A stretch of 64,000 nucleotides of DNA from Mesocentrotus franciscanus (taxonomy: Eukaryota > Echinodermata > Echinoidea > Camarodonta > Strongylocentrotidae), in NCBI GenBank assembly GCA_037976565.1, contig CP137682.1, positions 17,357,341 to 17,421,340 of the forward strand, given 5' to 3'. Both the position numbers and the translations under genes were made by a program. Shown here piece by piece: positions 11,650-26,400 of the stretch. The notes beneath the pieces are model-generated. The model was given only the letters and a program-made list of their open reading frames with translations, searched no databases and was not told the origin of the DNA. How positions within the stretch are numbered: the stretch's first letter is position 1; every line of letters begins with the position of its first letter.

Positions 11650-14600
11650 TTGAAAGAGAGGGAGAGAGAGAGAGAGTGTGTGTGTGTGTGTGTGTGGGGG
11701 GCAGATTGACAGAGAGGGGAGAGAGAGAGGGCAGAGAAAGAGAGAGGGACGACATACATGTACATTGTATGTGAAATTGTGAAGGTACATGTAAGGAGGA
11801 GAAATATGAATGAGAACAGTAGAAAAAAAAGCAATAGTAGAAGAGCAAGCAGAGGCAACTAAACGAAGAGATATAATGAAAGTATGAAACAAACATGTAT
11901 TGCTATTTCAGGTCTTTGTGGTGGAGATAAAACAAAGAAAAAATTGTAACAAAACAATGACTTATGAATGTTATTTTCATATGTATGACCTCTTGCATGT
12001 ATGCATATTTGCATATAAGGTAATTATTGATGAAAGATAACCTTAATACAATATAGATATTTACCTTGCAAGAACTATGAGCTTAAAGGGGGATAGTTGA
12101 GTTCTTGTTTAAGATCGCAAATGCCTTCAAAGTGCATGGTTATTGCTCTTATTATTATTTATGACATTTCTAGTGCCCGTTTAGAACCTAAATTTGCTAT
12201 GAAGGTAATTTTAGACCCCAAAATGTGTGAATTTAGATTGAATACGATCATACCAATTCAGTTCCACTTTCAAAAATATACGGTGACCGTTAATTCATTA
12301 ATTAAATAATAATAACAATACACAGGCCGGCTGGTTGTGCGTATTATAAGCAACACGAAAAATCCAAATGCCAATATTGGCATTGGCTGGAATAAACGTA
12401 TAAGGCGCTATCTCTTTTTCAACGGCTGGTTCAAAATTACAGAATATTTGGTACCACCACAAATATTAGAAATGGTTATATTTATGGATATTTCAGCCGT
12501 CTCTGAACCGATTTTGATCAAACAAAGATGATTCTGTCATTAAATTGTATATTCTTTCAAATTTGTCACTCAGTTTTTCATTATCTGACAAAAAAATTAT
12601 TTTGTGTAGCGCCCTCTGCAACAAAACTCAACTATCCCTTTAAGAAAGCTGCATGTATATATTGAAAGTGTTTACTTGTAGTTGTGCAAAAGTTACTTAT
12701 CTTAGAGAATGATACTACATTTTTTCATTTAAACTATTAGATACAATCATACAAGTTGATTTGATTTTGATATAACATGCTTTTTTTTCTATAGACTCCA
12801 GGGAAGTTTGTTTTCAGGCTCAGTATTCAACAGTTTTTTAAATTTTGTTGTTGTTATTGTATTGTATTTTTTTTTTTGGGGTGCAAGCAATGCACTACAC
12901 AATGTGCTTAACCTATATTTCATGGGTCATGTGTGTTTTCTTCCCATCCCAGTCCTCTTGATCTGTGCCTGATGATATGAATAATCCTGACAAGCAACTG
13001 CTTGAGATGGTGAGGGCTTCTAGACCACCCCCAATAGAGTAGGGTCATTTCTAACCTGGCTCTGCTTAGAAAAGATGCTATCAATTTGGAGTCCATCCAG
13101 TGCAGATAAAAATGAGCTCTGGGGGGTGTTTCACAAAGACTAAGATCGACTTTAAGTTGGACTTAAGTATAACAGGCCGTTCATGCCATCGGTTGCTATC
13201 CCAATTGGTCTCTAAATTATAATCTTTAGATAATATTTTTTCCTTCAATAATGAATTATCAAAAAATTTTGTAGATTTTTTACCATGATTTGTACATCCC
13301 TTGAGAGACCAATGCCAGTAAATAATGATAGCAAACAATGGCATGAACCGCCTGTTATACTTAAGTCCAACTTAAAGTCGATCTTAGTCTTTGTGAAACA
13401 CCCCCCTGGTCATGGGATTGCACTGTGAAAGAAACTGTCTGGAAGCAATAGGAAAATGTTGATCATGTATTACTTGCTATTATCATTATTACTATGTATT
13501 AATAATAATAATAATAATAATAATAATGGCTTCTTATATAGCGCACATGTCCCCCATGTCGTGGCACTCCTGGCGCTGCCCAATTATTACCCTGGCTTTA
13601 ACAAGGCAGCCATTACGGCGCTCTAGCATTTCAAGGAATTAATTCCTGCCAGGTACCCATTTACCTCACCTGGGTTGAGTGTGGCAAATGTAGATCAATG
13701 TCTTGCCAAAGGACATTAGTGCCGCGGCGAGACTCGAACCGTGGACCTTGTGATTGACAGTCTGGTGATGTATCCACTCGACCATGACACCTCTATTACT
13801 GACTCTATACCGACTCCAAACTGACTGATTCTTGGCCATTCGGAGGTAATATCAAGTTTTGTTCGGTCTGTCTTGTTGGTACAGTATGACTAGGGTATGA
13901 AGGTCTTGATACTTTTTTTTCCACCAGGTTTCTGCTTCTGTCTGTTGGTCTGAACAAGGAGTATCTCCTTGGTCTGAAATAGAACTTAAAATTGAGAATC
14001 TTTTGCCCAAAGCAAGGAATTCCTTGCTTTTGTAGTAAACCACAATCCTTTCGCCTGTTCAGCACCAGAGGGGCATTAACTCTGTGTCAAAGTATACAAC
14101 TTTATGCCCTTCTTTTTATAAAGAGACGATATCATCTATTTTATAGCATGATCATCCAGACAAAGAACCAATCAAAATCCAGATCCTGTCAAGCATCGCT
14201 GCAACTGGTTCTTTATAGTAAATACTTGTTTCATAACAGACAAAGTATTGCCAATTACCACCTCGGAACCATGCACAATCTGGTTTCCCTTAGGGATCCA
14301 CCCACATACGCTAGCCATGGGAATACTATCCTCATTTCCAGACTTGGCCACGCATATGTTTCTGAAATCGTTACCTCTGTAAATATAGCATGGTGCAGGG
14401 GCTCTTCTTCTCGCAATTGGCCCCAGGCGGCATGGAGATTGAAAAATTATCATCGCAAATGAAAGACCTCTGACGTCTGAGTTTGAGGGTAAAACATACT
14501 GGGGCAGAGGGTTGCTAAGAGAGAAAAAGCTGCCAGAAAGCTGCCAATATATTCAAACATATATGACCCTTGGGTGTGCATGGTCTTTTAAAAGGTTGTA

Positions 14601-16803
14601 AAGGTTAAATAGAAAAGTGCTGGGTCTGGGTATAATTTGCCTCAAATTGTGCCTGTTGGATATTGAGTAGCACTTGAATTGCATGGCATGCTTTTCATTA
14701 TTGAAATGAATTCCAACCTTAATAGTAACATACTCTAACAAGAAAGCCGAAAAATCATATAAGCAAATAAGTGAAAGTTTGAACAAAATAGGACAACAAC
14801 TAAAATAATTATAATGTTGTGAAAGTTGTAATCACTTTACGTACAGGAACTTCAAATAGAAGAAAAATAGTCAGGTTTGCTAGGAAATACCATATAAATA
14901 GAGAGAAAATAGCCCCCAAAGTTATTGCTTATATTATATGTGAAAAACAACCAGGATACGAGTCATACGACCCTATACATGTATCCATGTTTCGTAGATC
15001 TATGCAGAATTTGCAGATATTGGCAAAAGCCCAAATATTTCATGAGTTTCCTCCTCTCTAACCTGGGTTTTCGTGATTTACATTTTGACAACTTGAACTT
15101 CACATGCCAGACATCTATTGCCATGGAAACAGAAGCATGCCCCAATGACCTGTGCCATGCCCCAATGACCTGTGCCATGCCCTTGTTGTGAGCAGTGAAA
15201 TTAAATTCTTGTCTCATGCCCTTTTTTTTATATTCTCTGAAAAGAATTCAATTTGTGTATGAGCGGCCCTCAGAACGGCATCCCGAGCATTATTGTCTAT
15301 GTGAACATAATGAGAGAGTTTTACCCATTACCTACAGGTACATTGTACCATACAGTTCTTGTTATTATTTTAATTTTATTTGGCAATATAGAAAACACAT
15401 AAGAAATCAGAAAACGGACAATTGAGCAAGTATAGATAAAAGATAATACAAGCACTGGAATGCCAGGGACAGAAAATGTTAACTTAATAGCTATCACAGT
15501 GGTAAACAGACATCTGTCCCAGTTCCAGTGGTTGTTTACTTTTTACAAAAATATTCAATATAAACATTAAAGGCATCGTTTAACAATGTTAAATCTGAGA
15601 TGCATGGCCCTACGTTTTATCAGTGTCTGTGATATGGTGTAATAATGAAGCCCTGAAAAAATGCGCTTCAAAATGATCATGAAGTGCCTCAAAAAAGTAA
15701 AAATCTTTGAGTGACCGGTTTTACCATACTCATTTTCTCCAATAGACTGTAGTGTTATGAAAACCGTTAGGAAAACGCAAAATTTGATTTCAATTTCCAA
15801 TCATAAATATCTTGATAATCAGACAGGCGATCGGCTTGTAAAAGTCATGGGGTTCCTTACTGACCTAAAGGTTTATAATTATCATTGCAGCATGAGCTAA
15901 ATCCAGGATTTTGTTTCAGAATCTGAGACAAAGTTAGCCAATCCCTTTAAGACCTTATGCTATCTTGAAATTAACACAACACAATCAACACAGCACTTTC
16001 AATTTGGGAGAGAAAATAAAGAAGAAACAAAGGAGAAAAGGAGGAGGTAAAGAAAGATTGAATGAAACATAGCATGAAACAAAGTGAGAAGAAGAGAGGG
16101 ATAAAACATACATAAAAAACATCAACAAACTTCATATTCCATTATCAATATCATGCACAAAATTAATATACCACAGCTCTCCTGTATTAAGTCTTTTGAA
16201 ATGTCTGAGAGAACTCGGCAGTAATAATGGGTCCAATTTTGCTTAGAATTGATAGTGATGCTGTACTTTGCCTCTTTAAAGTAAACTCTTTAATAACCAT
16301 CTCTCAGTTTTTTAAAACAGTTTTGGCTCTTTTTGGTTTAGCCATCATCTTTTTGGCCAACGATTGGTTTTCTACATTTATATTAACCCAGAACTGTCAA
16401 GAAAGGCATGTACATCGGGTCGTTAGAATCCTGCGAGTCTCTCATCGTCGCGATGTTTGTGCTAAGGTCTGCGTGATCAACAAGTAAAATGATGCTAATA
16501 TTGATTTTGTCTGAAATGAATCGGGTGAACTTAAGATGTAGCGCCGCAGGCCTGCCACTCGTTTGGGGGCTTTATTAATCCCAAATGAACCTCTGCATTC
16601 CGCTTGTATCTGAATGAGGCACTGATTCATATTGTCTTGAAGCAGATGCATGCATTTTCTATCGTTTAAGGGGAGGGATGATGTGTGATATGTCTCATTT
16701 TAGTGAATGAATTTGCCTACTTTGGGTTTAAGGCAGTTTCATTCAGGAAATTGTACAGACATTTGGTCTTAATTAATAACTGCTAGTGCTAGTGCTGCTG
16801 CTG

Positions 16804-16854
<51 letters not shown>

Positions 16855-16878
16855 TTACTATTACTACAGTATTACTAT

Positions 16879-16913
<35 letters not shown>

Positions 16914-16955
16914 CTACTACTACTACTACTATTACTATTACTACAGTATTACTAT

Positions 16956-16987
<32 letters not shown>

Positions 16988-17061
16988 TTACTATTACTAC
17001 AGTATTACTATTACTACTACTACTACTACTACTACTATTACTATTACTACAGTATTACTAT

Positions 17062-17097
<36 letters not shown>

Positions 17098-20000
17098 AGT
17101 CAAACCTGCTTTAGAGACCACCTGTCTACAAAGACCACCTGTCTACAAAGACCACTTTTTGTGTTTCCCTTGGGTGGTCGCAATAGACAGGTTTGACTGT
17201 ACTACTACTACTACTACACTACTACACCTGTACTACACTACTACTAACTGCTAATAGTATAGGCTACTACTTAAAATGAGAGAATAAAACCTTTGACACA
17301 GGAGAAAATCAGTTTGACATGTGTGATTAGTGCAATTCACAAATGACCTCCAATTGTAATTTTACTGGATCTCTGCCGCTGAAACAACTATTGAAATGGA
17401 TAGAAAATGCATACATGTGGTATGAATATTGTGGCTTTATTGGGATAAAAACCCATTTGATCTTGGCCTAGGATAATATGATTGTATTGTGCTCCTGGTC
17501 AAATAAACTTGCCCCCATTCATGAAACGGAGGTTGAAAACTTGATATAGCATCAATGTCCTCTGCCCTGTGAACACTGTATGGAGAAGAATTAAAAAATA
17601 TATTTTTTCAAATTGGGCAACTGAATAATATTTTAGGTGGCATTGGGTTCTGCATACAGATGTTTTGCAAAGGATAAATACCCAGTTTAACTACGTTTTT
17701 CAGGTTATAAAGTTTACTTTCAGATAATTCCCTTGAATCATGTTTATCAAACTTCAACATCTTTTCTCTTTCCCAGATGTGCTAAATGATGCAATATTTG
17801 ATGAAGATCATGACGAGATGGTTGTAGTCAAAGATATCGAGATGTTTTCTCTGTGTGAACACCACCTTGTGCCATTCATAGGAAAAGTAAGTATAATTAG
17901 GGAGGAGTCTTCTTTACACCAGACATACATGTATATGTCAGATGATAGAAAGACAATATTATGATTTACTTTTTTGATGGATGAGCTCACGTTTATTTTA
18001 ATTGAAAGGTTATAAAGATTATCCAAACTAGTACAAAATCTCTGAATTGCTAATTTTGACCAAATATTTCAGATTTTGACCCTAAAATGAAATTTCTATT
18101 ATAAAAAAGGAATGAAGTGACATCTACCCGGATCATTTTTCTGTGAACAATATAATTTTATGATAAAAAAACAAAATGCTGTTGATTTTCTTGTTCTTGA
18201 ATGCCTATGGACAAAATTAAGCTACTGCTTCACACAACCAATCTTAACAACTTCTCATAACCAAACAATTTCATCAAAATGCTTGCCTGGTATTATCCAT
18301 ATAATGAAGCTGCATTCCTGAAGTTTTGATTATTGATTTCCCCTCAGTTATTAAGAGCAAACAATCCTTTTTCTGGTGTTAGCTTTCTTTTACCGTCCAC
18401 CAACGGATGTTGGGGCAGACTGCCGAGATTAAATTTTCCAGGAATACATTTGCTTCCGCCTGGCGAACGAACGTCAAAATCATGGAGATTTGTGCACTTT
18501 TGGCACTCGCCTTCACCCTTTCTGATAACTTTTATTGACCAGCCTTCCGAATTTAATATCTTTGCCCACTTTGGGAGTGCAAACAATCTGGATTTGAATG
18601 CCTCCACAACAGGGTAGTCTTATGTCTACTGTCTTTTTAACCTGTCAATTTCCGCCTCGAAAGCCTTTTATGTTGCATGATGTACAGCCTAGACCTACCA
18701 AATGAACATGCATTGATACTGCAACAACAATTTTTTTTTAAATATGCTATGAAAATGTTGTTGGTAAAATCCTTATGTATGTCAGTATTCAACATTTGTA
18801 TGTAAGTTTTTATTGCAAAATGAAAATATGATATTTTCATACAAGCTTCCTTTATTGAGTAGTTACAATAGATAATCCTTTTTTTTTTCCTTCATCTTGG
18901 TTAGCTCTAAATAAGGAAAATTGGCCTAAACTTTCTAAATGTAGCTCCTTCAGATCTATAAATGATAACAGATAAATGGATTGGGTTGGTATTATTTCAT
19001 AAAGCTACATTGTAGATACAAAATTGTGAGAAGTTTGGTAAAATGTTGAAATTTGGCTAGTTTTGATACATTGTGTCACAGAAAACACATTGGTTTCTCT
19101 CTTTCTTCTATGTTTAGGCACAGTATTCATTAGTTTATTGAAAGTAGTTTATCTTGTGTCAATTTTCCTCTTGAAATTCAATGTCCACATTATGTTTTGG
19201 CTCATTACATATATAGCCCTCGTTATTTGTTAATCCAGGTTTTTTAATTCATTACACTCATACACTATGGATTGGATATACATTACTACCATAAATGTAG
19301 TTCTGTGATTACACTTAACGTTAATTTATAACTGTATTGAAGTTAATTCATAATACATTCATTTACAAGTGCCATTCAGCATAGCACACTAGTGAAACGT
19401 GATACATCTTGAACAACAAAAAGGCCCTTAAGTGCAGTACCATTTTTATTTAATTTCTCTCTTCTCCCGGACACCACCTAACTACCAATCTCAATCCAAA
19501 GAATTTCTGCTGGTACACTAGTTTGGTTAACAATGAAGTGGCAAAAAATGTTAAAACTGATGAGATTTCGCCCCTTATCTTTCTCATCATAGTTTCCAAT
19601 TGCAGGTTTTATACTTTCATAGTCAGTGGCGTATCCAGAAATTGTATGGGTTGTACTTTGTAGGTTTAATTATTTTCAGAGGGTGGGGGGTGCAGATTGT
19701 ACAGTGTATGCTGCACAGACCCACAGTAAAGAGGGGGAAAAAATACATTCGGGCATACACCATTTCCATTCTATTTCTGTAAGAGGTGTTGTGGTCCAGC
19801 GGATAAGTCTCAGCACTGTGAACCTTAAAGTACAAGGTTCAAATCCCTGTCGCAGCACTAATGTCCTTTGGCAAGACATTAATCTACATTTGCCACACTC
19901 CACCCAGGTGAGGTAAATGGGTACCCTGATAGACTTCCATGTAATTCATTAAAATGCTCGAGCGCTGTAATGCCGGCTGTGCTAAAGTCGGGTGTTAATA

Positions 20001-20243
20001 ACGGAGCGCCAGGAGTGGCAATATGCCAGACATGAGTGCTAATATTATGCTATTATTATTATTGTTATTATTATTATTTTGTATAATGTATAGTAACCCA
20101 AGTCATGGCCACAACATATTTCCAAGGAAACATCATTTTTTCAAGTCCAAGGAGTTCATCTCATGAGTAATAATAATAATTATAATCTGGATATCCATGT
20201 TCCATTTGAGATTGTTGAAAATATAAATATATATATTTTTTTG

Positions 20244-20280
<37 letters not shown>

Positions 20281-20361
20281 ATCCCCCTCTCCCTCTCTCT
20301 CTCATTTTCTCTCTCCCTCTCTCTCTCTCTCATTTTCTCTCCACCCCCTCTCTCTCTCATT

Positions 20362-20453
<92 letters not shown>

Positions 20454-23400
20454 CCCTCTCTCTCTCTCCTCTCTCTCTCCCACCCCCTCTCTCTCCCCAC
20501 CCCCTCTCTCTCCCCTCTCTCTCCCCCTCTCTACCCCTCTCTCTCTCCCCCTCTCTCTCTCTCTCTTTCTCCATCTCACTCTCCATCTCTAGGTATCTGT
20601 TGGTTATCTTCCAAATAAGCGAGTACTAGGCCTTAGCAAGGTTGCTAGGTAAGAAAGAAACTTCTTCTGTTTGGAGCCAGAAGGGCGTTAACTATTATAC
20701 TTCAACACAGAGTTTAAAATCCTTCTGGCCCTGAGCTGATGATGACTTGTTATGTATTACTTTAGGCCAGCAGTTTTGCTTGGCATAAGGTGCATGTACA
20801 TAATTCTTTTCTAAAGTTCTGTTTCAATGCCCTATTAAACAATTTTTTGGGACCACAACTTTCATGCCATATGTTCTTTATGTAATATTGGATGGCTTTG
20901 AGTGTGATACAAGAATATATTGTCATAGCGAGAGCAATATATTCTTGTATCACCCGAAAAAAAAGCCATACATGTGTACAATATTATAATTAGTATCCAT
21001 ATCAGGCTGACTAGTGAAATAACAAAATTTGACTTACGTCAGCAAATATGGCTTTGTTTTCGTGTGATATCGATATGATATCGATATCGTTAGTTGAAGT
21101 TCCCGGATGACTGAGCAATACGAAAACAATATTGGTCAGTCATCCGGGTACTGCGCTACAGATATTGAATAAACTGATCTATTGTACCACTCGGAAGCCT
21201 TATATAGATAATAATGCCATATATTGGTGAGAAAAAGAGTGTTTTTGTTGTTGGTCAAAACAACTGGTTAAGGAAAAATATTAAGCTTTTATTTCTTGTT
21301 TTGACCTTGAATTTTTTTACTATTTTTTACAACAGATGGTAAACATGTATCTCATGGCTAAGTACAATGTACAAAAGGCATTAGTATTGACAATGTGGAT
21401 AATGAGAGTGTTTAAGAATTCTAATCAATTTGCCTTGTTATTTTGATTTTACAATAATTGTGATATTGCATATTATTTCCATTTTTAATGAACTTGTTTC
21501 TTCTTGATTTAATTTTTCAGACTGGTTGAAATATACAGCAGGAGATTACAAGGTAATCTTACAACTGGTTTATGGACCATATTGGGTATTTTTTAAAGAG
21601 AAGGTTGAGTTCTGGGAAAGGTGACAAAATAATTTGTAGAACAATGTGGAACACATGGTGAAGAAAGCAGTATTAAAGGTTGGTGTAAATAAGGAGGATG
21701 CTTGAGACAAGAAGAAGTGGAGGGAGGGAGTGTCATCATGGCGCCAAAGTCACTAACCCCTCGTAAGAGGGAAAATGTCGACTTTAATAAATGATTATGA
21801 TGATGATGATTATGGTGATTACACTTCAGAGGCATGATAGCTCAGTTGGTAGAGCAGTGGTCTCGTAATCCGGTAACCCGGGTTCGAAACCAAGTCGATG
21901 CGCTAGTGCCCTTTGGTAAGGCATTAATCCTCATTACCAGGTCTCTCGGAGAGGACCTAAAGCCGTCGGTCCTCTGGTTGCTCACTAACAAGCATTTATG
22001 CTTTCTTGGCAGTCAGGTAAAATAACCACCACTACCACTACCACTACCACTACCACAGTTAATTGTCTTTTTCATTCTTTACGGGATGGTAAAAGCTGAC
22101 AGAAATGGTCATTATTTATTGCTTTACTGATTTGCGTCAAATCTTCTTAATCATTGTCCCAATTTTCATCTGTTTTTTATTTCATCTGCAGTTCAAGAAA
22201 GATTGACCAAGCAAATAGCACTCGCTGTTACAGAAGCTATAGCTCCAGCTGGCGTTGGAGTAGTCATTGAAGCCACGTAAGTTCTCTCTGACATTTGACC
22301 CAGCGACAATCGCTCCAGATGTTAATTTGTCAGCACTGGTACAAATGACCTCCAAATATCTACAGATCCTTAAAACATGGAGAATTCCCACTAAGTACAT
22401 TTTAGAATAACCACGGCCAAAGCGATGGAGGTGCTTCATGAATACCTTGTCTTTACCCTCGTGTAAAATAATACTTCCACCTGAATATCATGGGAGGTAC
22501 CTCTACTGCATAAATGAGTAATGATTACATACTTTCATGAACATGTATCCAGCAGTCGTCTCGATGGGTTTTACAGTTATGTCCATGCGCAGAAAGTATC
22601 GATCTCCTAAGTGGCTTTATATTGGGTTGGGGTTAGAGTTAGTGTTAGGGTTAGGTTTAGCTTTGGGTCCATGGTTGAAGGTAGCACTTCAATTAGTGTA
22701 TGAAATCACCACAAAGCAATCGCTGCAGGAGTGAGTGCCGTACAACCAGGTTCTCTCATACTGTATACGCTCTGGAGCACAACTTTAGGGGGGCCATGAA
22801 GCAGTATAAACCTGCTGACTACCAAATTCTCTCATTGCCATAGGGTTTACATAGGGGTCAACCTGTTCCAGTAGGCAATGGGTTAATCCAACAGCAAAGT
22901 AGTGAAGGCAGCTAGGCATAAAACCACAGCCTTTTTGTCTGGTAACAAAGGACCTTGTTTGGCCCATCGTCATTCATCTTCTACCTGTGTTCTGATCTAG
23001 CTGATCTTGGTAGGCATGACGGACGCCTGTCATGGGTAGACAGTTCTTGATAGGGGACATCGGTGTTTCGGGACAAGTCTTACCACCAGCCCATGGTGAA
23101 CAGTGTACAGAAATTTGAAAGTGTGCATGAAAAACTATAATTGTCGGTAGCTAATTTTCTTCTTTCACAAGTAATGGAGACATCAATATTGACATATCCT
23201 TCCAAATATTTTTGACATTTGACATACACTGGTTATTCTAATTCAGACTCTGACGCATGCCTTCTCTTGTCAGCGAGTCTTAAATTGGTGAAAGACGAAG
23301 GGGTCATTCCATGTCAAATCACCCAATGGTTTTAACCCGACCATTTTTCATTTTGATGAAATTTAGTGTACTTGTTGAGTGTGATCTCACAGCACCAAAT

Positions 23401-26400
23401 CTCAAATTTTAGGTCAATCGGGTGAGGGGTTTGGGAGATACGCCCACCAAATTTTGAGATTTTTGCAAAAATGGGGTGGCGGGCCTACCTTTGAACCCTT
23501 GTATCTCAGGAACTAATGGGTCAATCTTCACAAAATTGGTATTGTTGGAAAGGGTATTCAATAAGGATTCCAAATCTGCCATCATTTTGAAGATTGATAC
23601 ATGTTGGGGTACCTTGACCTTTGACCTAAGATTTGACCTTGAAATTGACCTTGTGGATCACGTGACCTTGACAACATTTTTCATAAAATGTAATCTCTGA
23701 CATATTCACTAAAACATATAAAAGTTGCAGAGATATAATATTTTTTGTTTAGGAGCAATAAGGATTGAAAGTATCCATACTCACAAATATTCACAATAAA
23801 CCCTATTATAATGTATACAATACATGCAGTATGCACTGTACAACATACATCTTCCACATGCTTTTTTGTTCTAGTCATATCCATCCTAAATGTAAGCAGT
23901 ACTTAACCCTAATAAGGCCGGGCTATTTGAGTTCTTAGTACGGCCGGGGGCCATTATGGCCCCCTAAGATCTCGGCCGTGAAACGGCCGATCGCCATGAA
24001 AATTTGCATGCATGTCAAGTGAAGTGTATAGAATACTATAGCAATTTCAATTTTTGAAAAAATTACTCATTTGCATATTTATGGTAAATTATGCAAATAA
24101 GGTCCAAAAATTCATATTTTTACCCATAAATCATATATTCTTCATATTTAAGCTTTCTTTTCCACTACATATATTTGTTAGACCATTTGGAATAATAATA
24201 CGAAAAAAATTTGGAAAGCTAGGTTATTTCTTATGTTATCTCTTGTTTTGATAATTTCTTATGTATTTCATTGTTTTTTTAACTTATGTATTTTATTGTT
24301 TTTGTTGTTTTATTTCATTTCTAACTATAATTTAACTATTTTGACCCCAAAACAAACACCTAAACCTTAAACAAGACCAAATAACCAATGTTTTATCTCT
24401 TTTAGGAAAAATGATATTTCCATATGTTTTGTACACAAATCACGAAAATGAGCGATTTTCGGGCCGACATGTAAAGACAAAAGGTCACGTGACTTTGTAA
24501 CGGTAGGTCCGATTTTCAAAAAAATTGTTTTAAAAGATGCGCAAGACTCGAAAGAATAAAGTCATGAAGCGGCGGGCGTCATCCATATGCGTTCCCGAAC
24601 AATCAGAAAAATCGGGGGCCATGATGGCCCCTGCCTTATTAGGGTTAAATAGAAATATAATGAGAAGTTCATATAGGCCTAAAGGGTTAACAGGATGTAT
24701 GGCTTCAGGCCTCTGAGTCGGTTCTAGGACAATTACCCCCTGTGCAATCACCCCTGGAAAATTAACCCCAGGAAATGTCCCCCCTGAGGACAATTACCCC
24801 CAAAAAAAAAATTACCCCCAAGGACTATCACACCCAGAGGACAATTACCCCCAGAAAATTACATCCTAGGACAAGCTGTCCCCCAGGACAATTACCCCGG
24901 AAAATTACCCCTAGGACAATTACCCCCAAAAAAAAAAAAATCTGCTTTGATTAAAACCAACTTATCAGACTGGACTTCCCTTTAATGAATAGGGGAGTAA
25001 TTGTCCTTAGAGGGTAGTTTTCCGGGGTAATTTTCAGGGGTAATTGTCCTAGAACCGACTCAGAGGCCTGAAGCCATACATCCTGTTAACCCTTTAGGCC
25101 TATATGAACTTCTCATTATATTTCTATTTAAGTACTGCTGACATTTAGGATGGATATGACTAGAACAAAAAGCATGTGGAAGATGTATGTTGTACAGTGC
25201 ATATTGCATGTATTGTATACATTATAATAGGGTTTATTGTGAATATCTGTGAGCATGGATGCTTTCAATCCTTATTGCTCCTAAACAAAAAATATTATAT
25301 CTCTGAAACTTTTATATGTTTTAGTGAACATGTCAGAGATTACATTTCATGAAAAATGTTGTCAAGGTCACGTGATCCACAAGGTCAATTTCAAGGTCAA
25401 ATCTTAGGTCAAGAGGTCAAAGTACCCCAACATGTATCAATCTTCAAAATGATGGCAGATTTGGAATCCTTATTGAATACCCTTTCCAACAATACCAATT
25501 TTGTGAAGATTGACCCATTAGTTCCCGAGATACAAGGGTTCAAAGGTAGGCCTGCCACCCCCATTTTTGCAAAAATCTCAAAATTTGGTGGGCGGTATCT
25601 CCCAAACCCCTCACCCGATTGACCTAAAATTTGAGATTTGGTGCTGTGAGATCACACTCAACAAGTACACTAAGTTTCATCAAAATCAAAAATGGTCGGG
25701 TTAAGATTTTCAGATTTTTTGGGTGATTTGACATGGAATGACCCGAAGATGAAAAAAAAATCTGTGGCTTTAATTTATGTATTACTGCTATTAGCTATGC
25801 TCACTGGGCAAAACTACATGCGCATTGCACTGTTTGAATATGTCATTTTCATTAGGCTCACTCACTCCCACATAATGTAAGATTTTTGATATCTGATGCC
25901 AAAGAGAAGTAACATGGACCAACAAAAGCACCACGAGAGGAAGCAAATTGTTTGAAATGTGCAATAAATAAGAGTCACAAAATTGTGTACGGTTTCAGAG
26001 AAGGTGATAAATCTCACTATAGTAAAATTATGGTTTAGAGGGATAGAAATAGCATACCACAATAACATGCTGTAGTGAAAGCAGAAATTGGGGAATTTCC
26101 ACGAGCTTGCAGCGCATTGCAGTAGATCTATATTTTTGCTTTTGCAGTACTGAGGCGAAAGTGTGAAGGCAGTTCGAGCATTTACAGGGCGCACAGGTAA
26201 TGGGAAGGATTGTTTTTAGTCATTTAGGTACTAAAGGGTTATTCTTTTAATATCCTGTTTGCCTATTGAGTATTGAATCATCTATGGGTTCGAATACATG
26301 TTACATTTATTCACTGACAATTGATAGCCATGATTTTTGTTCGGTTACACACTAACTTTTCTCTGTTGCTTTGTAGTTGTTGCTAACCAAGTGTAGAATT

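Larger units (their letters stand above)
23301..25744. mobile_element. 2.4-kb fold-back element with piggyBac-like insertion, in GCH1 intron 5
   Basis: Begins GGGTCATTCCATGTCAAATC and ends with its exact complement. The flanks are GAAG on both sides, a likely 4-bp target duplication. The arms (23301-23906 with 24645-24760, and about 25000-25744) are near-perfect reverse complements, roughly 700 bp each, around a loop of GGACAATTACCCC repeats. It has no open frame of note, so it is non-autonomous. Confidence 0.85.

Noticed and set aside
11358..11896. Several overlapping open frames of 76-166 codons on both strands
   Set aside because: All arise from GA/CT microsatellites; compositional artefact.
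13992..14462. 156-codon open frame in GCH1 intron 1
   Set aside because: No recognisable domain, ordinary intronic sequence, and shadowed by other frames on both strands.
21829..21900. tRNA-like sequence with intact A and B boxes
   Set aside because: Stems do not pair as in a functional tRNA and a SINE body with relatives follows; called a SINE head.
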